DNA from: Undibacterium pigrum
GTDB taxonomy: Bacteria; Pseudomonadota; Gammaproteobacteria; Burkholderiales; Burkholderiaceae_D
Length of the DNA: 49,975 bases
Reading direction: 5' to 3'
Assembly (NCBI RefSeq): GCF_003201815.1
Contig: NZ_QJKB01000002.1
Location: 822,224 to 872,198, forward strand
Shown here: piece by piece, positions 1-7,705 of the stretch
How positions within the stretch are numbered: position 1 is the stretch's first letter
Layout: the number at the start of each line of letters is the position of its first letter
Made by a program: the position numbers and the translations under genes
The notes under the pieces: model-generated
Seen by the model: only the letters and a program-made list of their open reading frames with translations
Databases searched by the model: none
Told to the model about the DNA's origin: nothing

Positions 1-277
1 GCCGCACCTGATCTGCCGACAGAAATTGCGCTTCATCCACCAGCACACAACTGACCTTGGGTGTTTCTGCCAAAAAATCAAAATGGCTATCAAAGACGTC
101 AGCCTGTCTTTGTGGCCCCAGTCGCGAAGTCACTTTGCCTGCGCCGTAACGGTTGTCGATGGCAGCTGTGTAGAGAAGAACTTTTTGTCCCTGCTCTTCA
201 TAATTGTGTGCCACTTGTAAAAGCGCTGTGGATTTCCCTGCGTTCATTGCTGAATATCTGAAGTAAAGCTTGGCCAT
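1..277 (-). CDS. tdk: thymidine kinase, N-terminal part (cut by window edge)
   Basis: Type II thymidine kinase, which phosphorylates thymidine with ATP in the pyrimidine salvage pathway in the cytoplasm. Reading the minus strand from the ATG at 277 gives 92 residues beginning [17 protein letters not shown]. This contains the family P-loop (AMNAGKST, about residues 10-17). A DEAQFL motif follows near residues 82-87, the Walker B-like region that carries the catalytic Glu in this family. The gene runs off the left edge, so the lid, zinc-binding cysteines and C-terminus are not seen. The start is the only plausible one upstream of the P-loop. It lies head-to-head with the heat-shock gene at 531. 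Identification is firm from the two motifs. Confidence 0.93.
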   Translation of the reverse strand, partial: MAKLYFRYSAMNAGKSTALLQVAHNYEEQGQKVLLYTAAIDNRYGAGKVTSRLGPQRQADVFDSHFDFLAETPKVSCVLVDEAQFLSADQVR

Positions 278-387
278 GCCTGTTTCCTGTTGGTTCCTGA
301 TGACTGTTGCCGACCTGGCATATGTTGCTGGTGAGAACAGTCGCTGTTATTAATTTTATTGAAGTAAAAAAAATTTTATTTTTGGGT

Positions 388-415
388 CTTGAAACTCTTT
401 GAGCCAGTACCATTT
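388..415 (+). promoter_or_regulatory. sigma-32-type heat-shock promoter of ibpA
   Basis: CTTGAAA at 388-394 matches the sigma-32 -35 box. TACCATTT at 408-415 resembles the CCCCATnT -10 box, with 14 nt between CTTGAA and the hexamer TACCAT. It lies about 115-140 bp upstream of the small heat-shock gene, leaving a 5' leader of roughly 105-110 nt that ends in the hairpin at 502-526. The match was made by eye. The 278-387 stretch upstream of it shows nothing else recognisable. Confidence 0.65.
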
Positions 416-501
416 TCTACTCAGCAGATGCTCAAACGTGAGGTCTGCGAAAGAAGGTAAAAAGCAATAGTTTTAAAAAATAGTTTCTAAACATTTAATT
501 T

Positions 502-526
502 ATATCGCTTCAATTTATAAGGATAT
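502..526 (+). promoter_or_regulatory. ROSE-like RNA thermometer hairpin over the ibpA ribosome binding site
   Basis: The RNA folds as AUAUC-(G)-CUU, an 8-nt loop (511-518), then AAGGAUAU. Pairs are A502-U526, U503-A525, A504-U524, U505-A523, C506-G522, C508-G521, U509-A520 and U510-A519, with G507 bulged. The strand opposite the Shine-Dalgarno AAGGA carries UCGCU, which fits the UYGCU core of ROSE thermometers, including the bulged G. The start codon is at 531. In known ROSE elements this hairpin hides the ribosome binding site at low temperature and melts on heat shock. The pairing is visible in the sequence; the function is inferred. Confidence 0.75.
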
Positions 527-530
527 TATC

Positions 531-1013
531 ATGCGTAATTTTGACTTCGCTCCTCTGTACCGTTCCGCTATCGGTTTTGACCGTCTCGCACAATTGTTCG
601 ATGATGCACAACGTACAGAAAATGCACCCAGCTATCCCCCTTACAATATTGAGTTGATCGCCGAAGATAAATATGCGATCACCATGGCAGTTGCCGGTTT
701 TGACCGCAGCGAAATCGACATCGAAACCGAACGCGATACACTGAAAATTGTAGGTCGCCGCCAAAAGGCTGAAGGCACACGCAATTTCCTGCACCGTGGT
801 ATTGCCTCACGTGATTTTGAACACCGTTTCCGTCTGGCAGATCATGTCAAAGTCGTCAGCGCCCGTCTCGATAACGGCTTGCTGAATATCGAACTGGTAC
901 GTGAAATTCCAGAAGCACACAAACCACGCCGCATCCTGATTGATGGCGATAATCTGCAACTGGTAGAGTCACAAAACCAGGCGCAAAATCAATTGCAACG
1001 TCAGGTCGCTTAA
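531..1013 (+). CDS. ibpA: small heat-shock protein, Hsp20/IbpA family
   Basis: ATP-independent cytoplasmic holdase that binds unfolding proteins during heat stress and passes them to DnaK/ClpB. The 160-residue length is near that of IbpA/IbpB. The N-terminus (MRNFDFAPLYRSAIGFDRL) follows the IbpA pattern of aromatic-rich residues before an alpha-crystallin domain at about residues 35-130. That domain contains YPPYNIE and the AVAGF/RGIA...F strands, then a GLLNIEL segment equivalent to the A-x-x-x-n-G-v-L motif. The C-terminal tail has RRILID, a likely I-x-I-type oligomerisation segment. The start at 531 follows AAGGA by 7 nt. Upstream there is a sigma-32-type promoter and a ROSE-like hairpin, so control at both transcription and translation is likely. 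It forms a single-gene unit ending at the terminator near 1100. Confidence 0.93.
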   Translation: MRNFDFAPLYRSAIGFDRLAQLFDDAQRTENAPSYPPYNIELIAEDKYAITMAVAGFDRSEIDIETERDTLKIVGRRQKAEGTRNFLHRGIASRDFEHRFRLADHVKVVSARLDNGLLNIELVREIPEAHKPRRILIDGDNLQLVESQNQAQNQLQRQVA

Positions 1014-1085
1014 GCAATATCAAGCAGTATCAAGCAATAAGTTTTGCCCATGCGTACACATGGGCCAGTCATCCAAAAATGAAGT

Positions 1086-1116
1086 AAAAAAGCATGGGTT
1101 TGCCCATGCTTTTTTT
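1086..1116 (+). terminator. Rho-independent terminator after ibpA
   Basis: A-rich lead, stem GCATGGG/CCCATGC with a 4-nt TTTG loop, then a run of seven T. The flanking A and T runs also pair, so it could work on both strands. Confidence 0.88.
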
Positions 1117-1136
1117 ATTGCCAAAAAACTGCTGGC

Positions 1137-1165
1137 TTGCAAAAGAGCTTTTCAATATTTATAAA
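1137..1165 (+). promoter_or_regulatory. candidate sigma-70 promoter of the porin gene
   Basis: TTGCAA (1137-1142) and TATAAA (1160-1165) are separated by 17 nt. This would give a leader of about 140 nt before the porin start at 1310. Visual match only; a second AT-rich box (TAAAAT near 1197-1202) lies downstream. Confidence 0.45.
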
Positions 1166-1309
1166 ATTTTTATGTGGCAAGTCTACTCTTTTTGGGTAAA
1201 ATAGCGCCAAAAATCAGTGACTTAACTCATTTCAGCAGCAATAATCATTCACGAGTTTATTACTTGCTGATGACCCGCTGATGCCCTGAATAATTTTATA
1301 GAGCTGCCT

Positions 1310-2596
1310 ATGAGAAAGACCCTGAAGTCTGGCATTTTCTCGATGGGACTGCTGCTATGTCTGAACTGTGCCATGCATATACCCGCTCATGCAGCGGAAG
1401 ACGGCACCGACTTGAATCTGACTACCCTCACCGGCGACTGGAATGGCCAGCGCCAGGCCTGGCTGGACCAGGGTATCAGTCTGGATTTCACGCATCGTAG
1501 CGACATCGTACGCAATCAAGATGGTGGTATCGCCACCGGCACCAGATGGCTATCTTATACCGATGCCAGGATACGCCTCGACCTGAACAAGTTAGCGGGA
1601 TGGGAAGGCTGGACTGCCTATACCCAATACCATAGCGAACTCGGCGGCAAACCAAACCTGCAAAAAACCGGCAGTTTAATCGGCGTTGATAATATTGAAG
1701 TCAGGACCAATACCGCTCAGTTTTCGGCATTATGGCTGGAAAAGAGCATGCTTGATGACAGGCTGGCTATGCTGGTCGGCCTGTACGCCATCGATTCAGA
1801 ATTTTATGTGACCGACAGTTCTGGCGTATTTCTGCAACCTGCCATGGGCATGAATATTTCTGTTGGGCAGACTGGCAAGAATGGGCCGCCCATCTACCCC
1901 ATGGCGTCTTTTGGTACGCGCCTGCGCTACAAATCGGCGGACAAAAATACTTATGTCCAAATGGCCTTGCTCGACGGTGTGCCGGGTGACCCGGCCAACC
2001 CACGTGGCAGCCATATCAAGTTTGATAAAGGTGATGGCGTCTTGCTCATGGCCGAGGCCGGGCATTATGGCGAAAAACCTGGTGGCGATGAAAAGGCCAT
2101 CAACAAAACTGCCATAGGCATGTGGCGCTACAGCGCCAGCTTTGATGACCTCATCAGCCTGGATGCCAATGGCAAGCCAGTGCAACGCAAGAATTTTGGC
2201 TGGTATATCCTGACAGAACGTACGTTGCTGCCAAAAGCCGGGCATCCTGGCCAGGGCTTGCAAGGCTTCTTGCGTTTTGGTACGGCGCAGAAAGATATCA
2301 ACCAGTCTGACTGGTCAGTGAACATGGGCTTGAATTATGTTGGGCTTTTCGATGGACGTGGCGAGGATCAACTGGCGCTGGGGATGACCTATGCCCATGC
2401 CAGTGAAAAATATCGCAAGCTCAACAAGGCCGATAATTTTGAATCTGTAGTCGAGGCGACTTATAAAATGCAAATACGCCCCTGGCTGGTGATACAGCCA
2501 GTGGTGCAATGCGTGTTCAATCCGAATATGGATACGAAGCTGAAAAAAAGCCTGGGTGCTAAGTTTGAGAACGGAAGTGGCGTTTTAAGAATTTAG
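1310..2596 (+). CDS. oprB: carbohydrate-selective porin, OprB family, with shifted C-terminus
   Basis: Outer-membrane beta-barrel of the OprB family, which lets sugars or other small solutes diffuse into the periplasm. The first ~28 residues are a signal peptide (basic MRKTLK, hydrophobic core, AHAA cleavage region). The family hallmark LTGDWNGQRQAW follows at about residues 40-51, then alternating amphipathic strands. Length (428) is normal. The last 15 or so residues do not look like an outer-membrane protein end. An A7 run at 2543-2549 appears to shift the frame: dropping one A gives KKAWVLSLRTEVAF and a stop at 2586-2588. That is a textbook porin C-terminus ending in Phe. As read, the barrel lacks its terminal Phe assembly signal. 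The cause may be a sequencing error, a recent mutation or slippage. It converges on lldD with only 6 bases between the stops. Confidence 0.85.
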   Translation: MRKTLKSGIFSMGLLLCLNCAMHIPAHAAEDGTDLNLTTLTGDWNGQRQAWLDQGISLDFTHRSDIVRNQDGGIATGTRWLSYTDARIRLDLNKLAGWEGWTAYTQYHSELGGKPNLQKTGSLIGVDNIEVRTNTAQFSALWLEKSMLDDRLAMLVGLYAIDSEFYVTDSSGVFLQPAMGMNISVGQTGKNGPPIYPMASFGTRLRYKSADKNTYVQMALLDGVPGDPANPRGSHIKFDKGDGVLLMAEAGHYGEKPGGDEKAINKTAIGMWRYSASFDDLISLDANGKPVQRKNFGWYILTERTLLPKAGHPGQGLQGFLRFGTAQKDINQSDWSVNMGLNYVGLFDGRGEDQLALGMTYAHASEKYRKLNKADNFESVVEATYKMQIRPWLVIQPVVQCVFNPNMDTKLKKSLGAKFENGSGVLRI

Positions 2597-2602
2597 GAAA
2601 AT

Positions 2603-3739
2603 TTAGGGCAAGATGATGCTGGACTTGTTCACTTCACGTATATCCTTAGTCCCCGTCAAAGCCATGCTGACATCCAGTTCACTCTGTAAGATTTCCAGCA
2701 TTTTAGTGACGCCTGCTTCACCCATGGCACCCAGGCTATACAAAAAGGCACGCCCTATCATGCTGCCCTTTGCACCCAGGGCAGTGGCCTTGAGTATGTC
2801 TTGTCCTGTGCGTATACCACCGTCAAACCAGACTTCGGTCTGGTGACCCACCGCATCGACGATTGCTGGCAAAGCCTGTATCGATGACATCGCACCATCA
2901 AGCTGGCGGCCACCGTGGTTGCTGACGACAATGGCGTCAGCACCGGCGGCCACCGCCAGCCTGGCATCCTCGACATCGAGTATGCCTTTGAGTATCAGCT
3001 TGCCGCCCCATTCTTTCTTGATCCAGGCGACATCGTCCCAGCTCAGCGTAGGGTCAAACTGGCTGGCCGTCCATTGACTCAGCGTGACTATGCCATCGCC
3101 ACCTTTGACGTGGCCGACGAGATTGCCGAAAGTCTTGCGGCCAGTCAAAGCGCGCAGTGCCCAGGCTGGTTTGGTAGCGAGATCAATGACATTCGCCAGG
3201 GTCAGCTTGGGCGGCACCGACATGCCGTTTTTCAAGTCTTTATGGCGCTGCCCCAAAATTTGCAAATCCAGGGTGAGTACCAGGGCCGAGCATTTGGCAT
3301 TCTTTGCCCTTTGTATAAGTTCTTTGACAAAGCCGCGGTCACGCATGACATATAGCTGGAACCAGAAAGGCTTGCTGGTGACGCTGGCCACATCTTCTAT
3401 CGAACAGATGCTCATGGTCGATAAGGTAAAGGGGATGCCGAATTTTTCTGCCGCAATCGCCCCCAGCATTTCACCATTGGCCCATTGCATGCCAGTCAGG
3501 CCGGTAGGTGCTATCGCCACTGGCATGGCAACTTCCTGGCCTATCATGGTAGTGCGGGTAGTGCGGTGCTCTACATTGATGGCAACCCGCTGTCTCAGTT
3601 TGATGGATGCCAGGTCGTTAGTATTGGCCTTGTAAGTCGCTTCTGTGTAAGAGCCGCTGTCCGCATAATCATAAAATGCTTTTGGTACGCGTTTTTTCGC
3701 CAGCAGGCGCAAATCTTCTACACAGGTGATCACAGGCAT
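2603..3739 (-). CDS. lldD: FMN-dependent L-lactate dehydrogenase / alpha-hydroxy-acid oxidoreductase
   Basis: Flavoenzyme that oxidises L-lactate (or a related 2-hydroxy acid) to the keto acid and passes electrons to the respiratory chain. The 378-residue protein is a single TIM barrel of the FMN hydroxy-acid family. Visible motifs are the N-terminal FYDYADSGSYTE, PVAIAPTG (FMN contact, about 73-80), FWFQLY (about 125-130) and SNHGGRQLDG at 273-282 with the catalytic base His275. FDGGIRTGQD and the GRAFLY phosphate site follow. It is intact and of normal length. Upstream at 3853 lies a LysR gene on the same strand, but that gene is more naturally paired with hmgA. Substrate choice within the family (lactate, mandelate, glycolate) cannot be fixed from sequence alone; lactate is the best guess. 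Confidence 0.85.
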   Translation of the reverse strand: MPVITCVEDLRLLAKKRVPKAFYDYADSGSYTEATYKANTNDLASIKLRQRVAINVEHRTTRTTMIGQEVAMPVAIAPTGLTGMQWANGEMLGAIAAEKFGIPFTLSTMSICSIEDVASVTSKPFWFQLYVMRDRGFVKELIQRAKNAKCSALVLTLDLQILGQRHKDLKNGMSVPPKLTLANVIDLATKPAWALRALTGRKTFGNLVGHVKGGDGIVTLSQWTASQFDPTLSWDDVAWIKKEWGGKLILKGILDVEDARLAVAAGADAIVVSNHGGRQLDGAMSSIQALPAIVDAVGHQTEVWFDGGIRTGQDILKATALGAKGSMIGRAFLYSLGAMGEAGVTKMLEILQSELDVSMALTGTKDIREVNKSSIILP

Positions 3740-3852
3740 GAGGGATTACTCCAGCTAGTTAAATAATATAGGTCTAGTGTAGGGGATAAGCACACTTGCA
3801 TGGCAGAAAAGCTTTCAGACTTTGCATGAAGGATTTTCAGCAGTGCGGGATA

Positions 3853-4758
3853 TTATTCAAGGAAGCGTGCAGAGATCAGACCACGCAGCCACTGATTACC
3901 GGCATCCTGGTTGTAGCGTCTGTGCCAGAACATATTGGTTTGCAGAGCAGGCAGGCGCAAAGGCGGTTTGACATAGCGCAAGCCAAAGGGCGCGGCGGCA
4001 CGCTCGGCCAGCTTTTGCGGCACGGTCACCAGCAAATCATTGCAACTGACTATGTAGGGAACGGCAACAAAATGGGGGACGCGCAAATGGGCGGCTGCGA
4101 TGATGCCCGCTTTTTCCAGGCTTTGGTTGACTTTCGCATAAGGGTTTTCATTTGAAGCAACAATCAAATGACGTGCCGCCAGAAAATCCTTCATCTCCAG
4201 TCTGTCTGCCGCCAGCGGGTGGCTTTGCCTGAACATACAGACATAGTTTTGCCGGAACAGGCGGCGCTGGTACCAGGCATCTGATAAATGATCAAACGCA
4301 CCTATGGCCAGATCAACCCTGCCTGATTCCATTTCTGTTTTCAAATCAATATCACTGGCACGTACGGTCGATAATTGCACCTGTGGTGCCTGGGTATGCA
4401 GAAATTCTGCCAGTATGGGCATGAAATACACTTCCCCCACATCCGTCATGGCGATCGTGAAATGGCGCTTGCTGCTGGCGGGGTCAAAGTTTTCCTGACG
4501 GTTCAGGGCCTGAGTGATATGGGTCAGTGCCAGTGCCACAGGCTCGGCCAGTTGTTCTGCTAGCGCCGTGGGTTGCATGCCCGTTGCTGTACGTACAAAT
4601 AATTCATCATCAAAACTGCGCCGCAAGCGCGCCAGAGCGTTGCTGACTGCTGGCTGAGACAAGCCCAGCTTGCGGGCGACAGAGGATATCTGGCGGTCTT
4701 GATACACTTCCTGGAAGACCACCAGCAGGTTTAAGTCTATGTCTTTGGGTTCCAGCAT
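3853..4758 (-). CDS. LysR-family transcriptional regulator, divergent from hmgA
   Basis: A 301-residue LTTR. The winged helix-turn-helix at about residues 7-66 is clear: LNLLVVFQEVYQDRQIS, VARKLGLSQPAVSNALARLR and DELFVRTATGMQPT. A periplasmic-binding-like effector domain follows, with NouR/PcpR-style features such as HFTIAMTDVGEVYFMP. It is transcribed away from hmgA across a spacer of 115 bases (4759-4873), the usual LTTR arrangement, so it probably controls homogentisate catabolism and itself. The spacer holds the AT-rich partial dyad ATTATTGATCTTATGAAT, which could contain its operator, but I cannot pin it down. In Pseudomonas this pathway uses an IclR-type regulator (HmgR), so a LysR gene here would be a different control solution. 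The effector is unknown, possibly homogentisate or a tyrosine breakdown product. Confidence 0.88.
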   Translation of the reverse strand: MLEPKDIDLNLLVVFQEVYQDRQISSVARKLGLSQPAVSNALARLRRSFDDELFVRTATGMQPTALAEQLAEPVALALTHITQALNRQENFDPASSKRHFTIAMTDVGEVYFMPILAEFLHTQAPQVQLSTVRASDIDLKTEMESGRVDLAIGAFDHLSDAWYQRRLFRQNYVCMFRQSHPLAADRLEMKDFLAARHLIVASNENPYAKVNQSLEKAGIIAAAHLRVPHFVAVPYIVSCNDLLVTVPQKLAERAAAPFGLRYVKPPLRLPALQTNMFWHRRYNQDAGNQWLRGLISARFLE

Positions 4759-4873
4759 AATATTCCACCATTATTGATCTTATGAATGTAGTACATTTTT
4801 GTATTTATATCGTAAAACACAGCACTTTGCATTAAAGTTCAGGTCTGTTCAAACACGAATGGCAGGATCAGCG

Positions 4874-6193
4874 ATGAGCAAGCATGACGCAAGAGAAGTT
4901 CAACTTCAGTACCAGACTGGTTTTGCGAATGAATTCGCGACCGAGGCATTGCCAGATGCCTTGCCCAAGAGCCAGAATTCCCCACAGAAATGCGCCTATG
5001 GCCTGTATGCCGAGCAAATCTCGGGCACGGCCTTTACCGCCCCGCGCCATGTGAACCGCCGTTCCTGGGTATATCGCATACGCCCGGCTGCCATGCACCA
5101 GCCTTTCCAGCAAGCCAGCAATGGCCGCATGACTAACGATTTTGGTGCAACACCAACAACACCAAATCAATTGCGCTGGGACCCCATGCCGATACCGGCA
5201 GAAGCAACTGATTTCATCGCTGGCTGGATGACCATGGCAGGCAATGGTTCTGCCGATGCCCAGACCGGCTGTGCCATCCATATCTACACCGCCAACCGTG
5301 ACATGACGACGCGGTTTTATTACAACGCTGACGCTGAACTGCTCATCATTCCCCAGCAAGGTCGCCTGCATATCCGCACCGAAATGGGTTTGATTGATAT
5401 AGAGCCGCAAGAAATCGCCGTGATACCGCGTGGTGTACGCTTCCAGGTGCACCTGCCAGATGGTGAAGCCCGTGGCTATGTCTGTGAAAACTTTGGTTCC
5501 ATTTTGAAGTTGCCAGACCTTGGCGTCATCGGCTCTAACGGTCTGGCCAATCCGCGTGATTTCCAGACCCCGGTTGCCTGGTATGAAGACAAGGAAGGTG
5601 ATTTTGAATTGCTGGCCAAGTTCAGCGGTAATCTGTGGTCGGCAAAGATAGGTCATTCACCTCTGGATGTGGTGGCATGGCATGGCAATTTCGCGCCTTA
5701 CAAATATGATTTGCGCCACTTCAATACCATAGGCTCCATCAGCTATGACCATCCTGATCCGTCTATCTTCCTGGTCTTGCAGGCAGCCAGCGATACGCCA
5801 GGTGTGGATACCATAGACTTTGTGATTTTCCCGCCACGCTGGCTGGCGGCAGAAAACACTTTCCGCCCACCCTGGTTCCACCGCAATATCGCCAGTGAAT
5901 TCATGGGCCTTATCCATGGTCAGTATGATGCCAAGTCAACCGGTTTTCGCCCTGGTGGTGCCAGCCTGCATAATTGCATGAGCGGTCATGGCCCCGATGC
6001 ACCGACCTTTGACAAGGCATCTGCAGCAGATACCAGCAAGCCACATAAAGTCGATGATACGATGGCCTTCATGATAGAAACGCGCAATATCATCAAACCT
6101 ACCCGCGCTGCCATGGAAGCCACGCAATTGCAGGCTGACTATTTCCAGTGCTGGCAGGGTATCAAGAAAAATTTCAATCCGGAGCAAAAATAA
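4874..6193 (+). CDS. hmgA: homogentisate 1,2-dioxygenase
   Basis: Non-haem Fe(II) ring-cleaving dioxygenase that converts homogentisate to maleylacetoacetate in tyrosine and phenylalanine breakdown. The protein (439 residues from the chosen start) opens with [15 protein letters not shown], the family N-terminal signature. It carries the iron-binding region [12 protein letters not shown] (His and Glu ligands) and the SGHGPD His. Length matches the family. I chose the ATG at 4874 (MSKHDARE) because AGGAT lies about 7 nt upstream and homologues begin near here. In-frame ATGs at 4859 and 4799 would add residues without family similarity. The stop codon abuts the ATG of fahA at 6194, so the two genes form a tight operon. 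No maleylacetoacetate isomerase gene is adjacent, so that step must be encoded elsewhere. Confidence 0.96.
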   Translation: MSKHDAREVQLQYQTGFANEFATEALPDALPKSQNSPQKCAYGLYAEQISGTAFTAPRHVNRRSWVYRIRPAAMHQPFQQASNGRMTNDFGATPTTPNQLRWDPMPIPAEATDFIAGWMTMAGNGSADAQTGCAIHIYTANRDMTTRFYYNADAELLIIPQQGRLHIRTEMGLIDIEPQEIAVIPRGVRFQVHLPDGEARGYVCENFGSILKLPDLGVIGSNGLANPRDFQTPVAWYEDKEGDFELLAKFSGNLWSAKIGHSPLDVVAWHGNFAPYKYDLRHFNTIGSISYDHPDPSIFLVLQAASDTPGVDTIDFVIFPPRWLAAENTFRPPWFHRNIASEFMGLIHGQYDAKSTGFRPGGASLHNCMSGHGPDAPTFDKASAADTSKPHKVDDTMAFMIETRNIIKPTRAAMEATQLQADYFQCWQGIKKNFNPEQK

Positions 6194-7525
6194 ATGACGG
6201 TACAACTCAACGAAACCCATGATGCCAGCTTGCGCAGCTGGGTCACCACGGCTAATCAGGCAGGCACCGATTTCCCCCTGCAAAACCTGCCGTATGGCGT
6301 GTTCCGTCGCCAGGGCAGTAACCAGGCATTCCGTATCGGTGTTGCCATTGGCGACCAGGTGCTGGACCTGGCGGCAGCCCACGCAGCCCATGCTTTTGCC
6401 GGTTATACCGAATTGCAGGGCGGGCATTTCACCAGTGCCGTCAATGCCAGCAACCTGAATGCTCTGATGGGCCTGGGTACACCAGTCTGGTCAGCCCTGC
6501 GTCTGGCATTGTCACGCGTTTTGCGTGAAGGTGCGAGCCAGCAAGGTGCATTGCAAGCCTGCCTGCTGGCGCAAACGGTGGCAGAATTTGCCCTGCCTGC
6601 ACATATTGGTGATTACACCGACTTTTATACTTCTGTTCATCATGCGACAGCGGTTGGCAAATTATTTCGCCCGGATAATCCTTTGCTGCCAAACTACAAA
6701 TGGGTACCTATTGGCTACCATGGCCGCGCATCTTCGATAGGCGTATCCGGCCAGCAATTCCGCCGTCCGGTAGGTCAGACCAAACCGCCAACATCCGAGA
6801 CCCCAGTTTTTGGTCCAGCCAAGCGCATGGATTATGAAATGGAAATCGGCATCTTCATCGGGCCCGGCAATGCGCTTGGCGATGTCATTAATATGGACAA
6901 GGCAGAATCCCATATCTTTGGTCTGTGCCTGTTGAATGACTGGTCAGCCCGTGATGTGCAGGCATGGGAATACCAGCCTCTGGGCCCTTTCCTGGCGAAG
7001 AATTTTGCTTCCACTATTTCCCCCTGGGTAGTGACACTGGAAGCCCTGGCACCTTACCGCCTCGCCTGGACACGCGATGCAGAAGACCCGCAACCCATGG
7101 CTTATCTGGATGCACCAGATTTGCGTGAAAGCGGTGCCTTCGATATACAACTGGAAGTCTTGTTGCAGACAGAAAAAATGCGCACTGAAGGTGCGCCGGC
7201 AGAACGTTTGTCGCTGTCCAACTTCCGCCATTCTTACTGGACGATAGCGCAACTGGTCACCCATCATACGGTCAATGGCTGCAATCTCAACCCGGGTGAT
7301 TTGCTGGGCTCAGGTACGCAATCCGGCCCATTGGCAGAAGAGGCAGGTTCACTGCTGGAACTGACTGAGGGTGGCAAGAAGCCACTGACTTTCAGCAATG
7401 GCGAACAACGTGTTTTCATGGAAGATGGAGACGCCATCATCATGCGCGGCTGGACGCAAAAAGATGGTTGGGCACGTATCGGCTTTGGTGAGGTTGTGGG
7501 CACTTTGTTGCCAGCCAGGACTTGA
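6194..7525 (+). CDS. fahA: fumarylacetoacetase
   Basis: Hydrolyses fumarylacetoacetate to fumarate and acetoacetate, the last step of tyrosine catabolism. The 443-residue protein has the FAH N-terminal SH3-like domain (to about residue 120) and the C-terminal mixed beta-roll. Visible motifs are DYTDFYTS with a metal-binding Asp, HATAVG with the catalytic-site His, YHGRASS, the EMEIGIFIG metal-site Glu residues and NDWSARDVQAWEYQPLGPF. The ATG follows directly after the hmgA stop, and AGGAGC-like Shine-Dalgarno sequence (GGAGC) lies within the hmgA end. It is the second and last gene of the hmgA operon and is followed by a strong terminator at 7567. The order hmgA-fahA is common in Burkholderiales. 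Confidence 0.96.
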   Translation: MTVQLNETHDASLRSWVTTANQAGTDFPLQNLPYGVFRRQGSNQAFRIGVAIGDQVLDLAAAHAAHAFAGYTELQGGHFTSAVNASNLNALMGLGTPVWSALRLALSRVLREGASQQGALQACLLAQTVAEFALPAHIGDYTDFYTSVHHATAVGKLFRPDNPLLPNYKWVPIGYHGRASSIGVSGQQFRRPVGQTKPPTSETPVFGPAKRMDYEMEIGIFIGPGNALGDVINMDKAESHIFGLCLLNDWSARDVQAWEYQPLGPFLAKNFASTISPWVVTLEALAPYRLAWTRDAEDPQPMAYLDAPDLRESGAFDIQLEVLLQTEKMRTEGAPAERLSLSNFRHSYWTIAQLVTHHTVNGCNLNPGDLLGSGTQSGPLAEEAGSLLELTEGGKKPLTFSNGEQRVFMEDGDAIIMRGWTQKDGWARIGFGEVVGTLLPART

Positions 7526-7566
7526 TGCTGGATTCCGCCGACAGGAATCGAAGCTGTATCTTATCA

Positions 7567-7593
7567 AACGGGACCGATGGTCCCGTTTTTTTT
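7567..7593 (+). terminator. Rho-independent terminator of the hmgA-fahA operon
   Basis: Perfect 9-bp stem AACGGGACC/GGTCCCGTT with a 3-nt loop, followed by T8 (counting stem T residues). It lies 41 bases after the fahA stop. Confidence 0.93.
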
Positions 7594-7705
7594 CGTCATA
7601 TTTCCTCAAACCTGCTGTGATGGCTTTGTATGTTTTTTTACCGCATGATCCGGTCATGCTCAATTCAGTTTTTGAGATCATGCTGCTAAAAGCAAACGAA
7701 GAAAA

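Noticed and set aside
1042..1066. GCCCATG...CATGGGC dyad just before the ibpA terminator
   Set aside because: It may be an alternative pairing with the terminator stem, but is not an independent signal.
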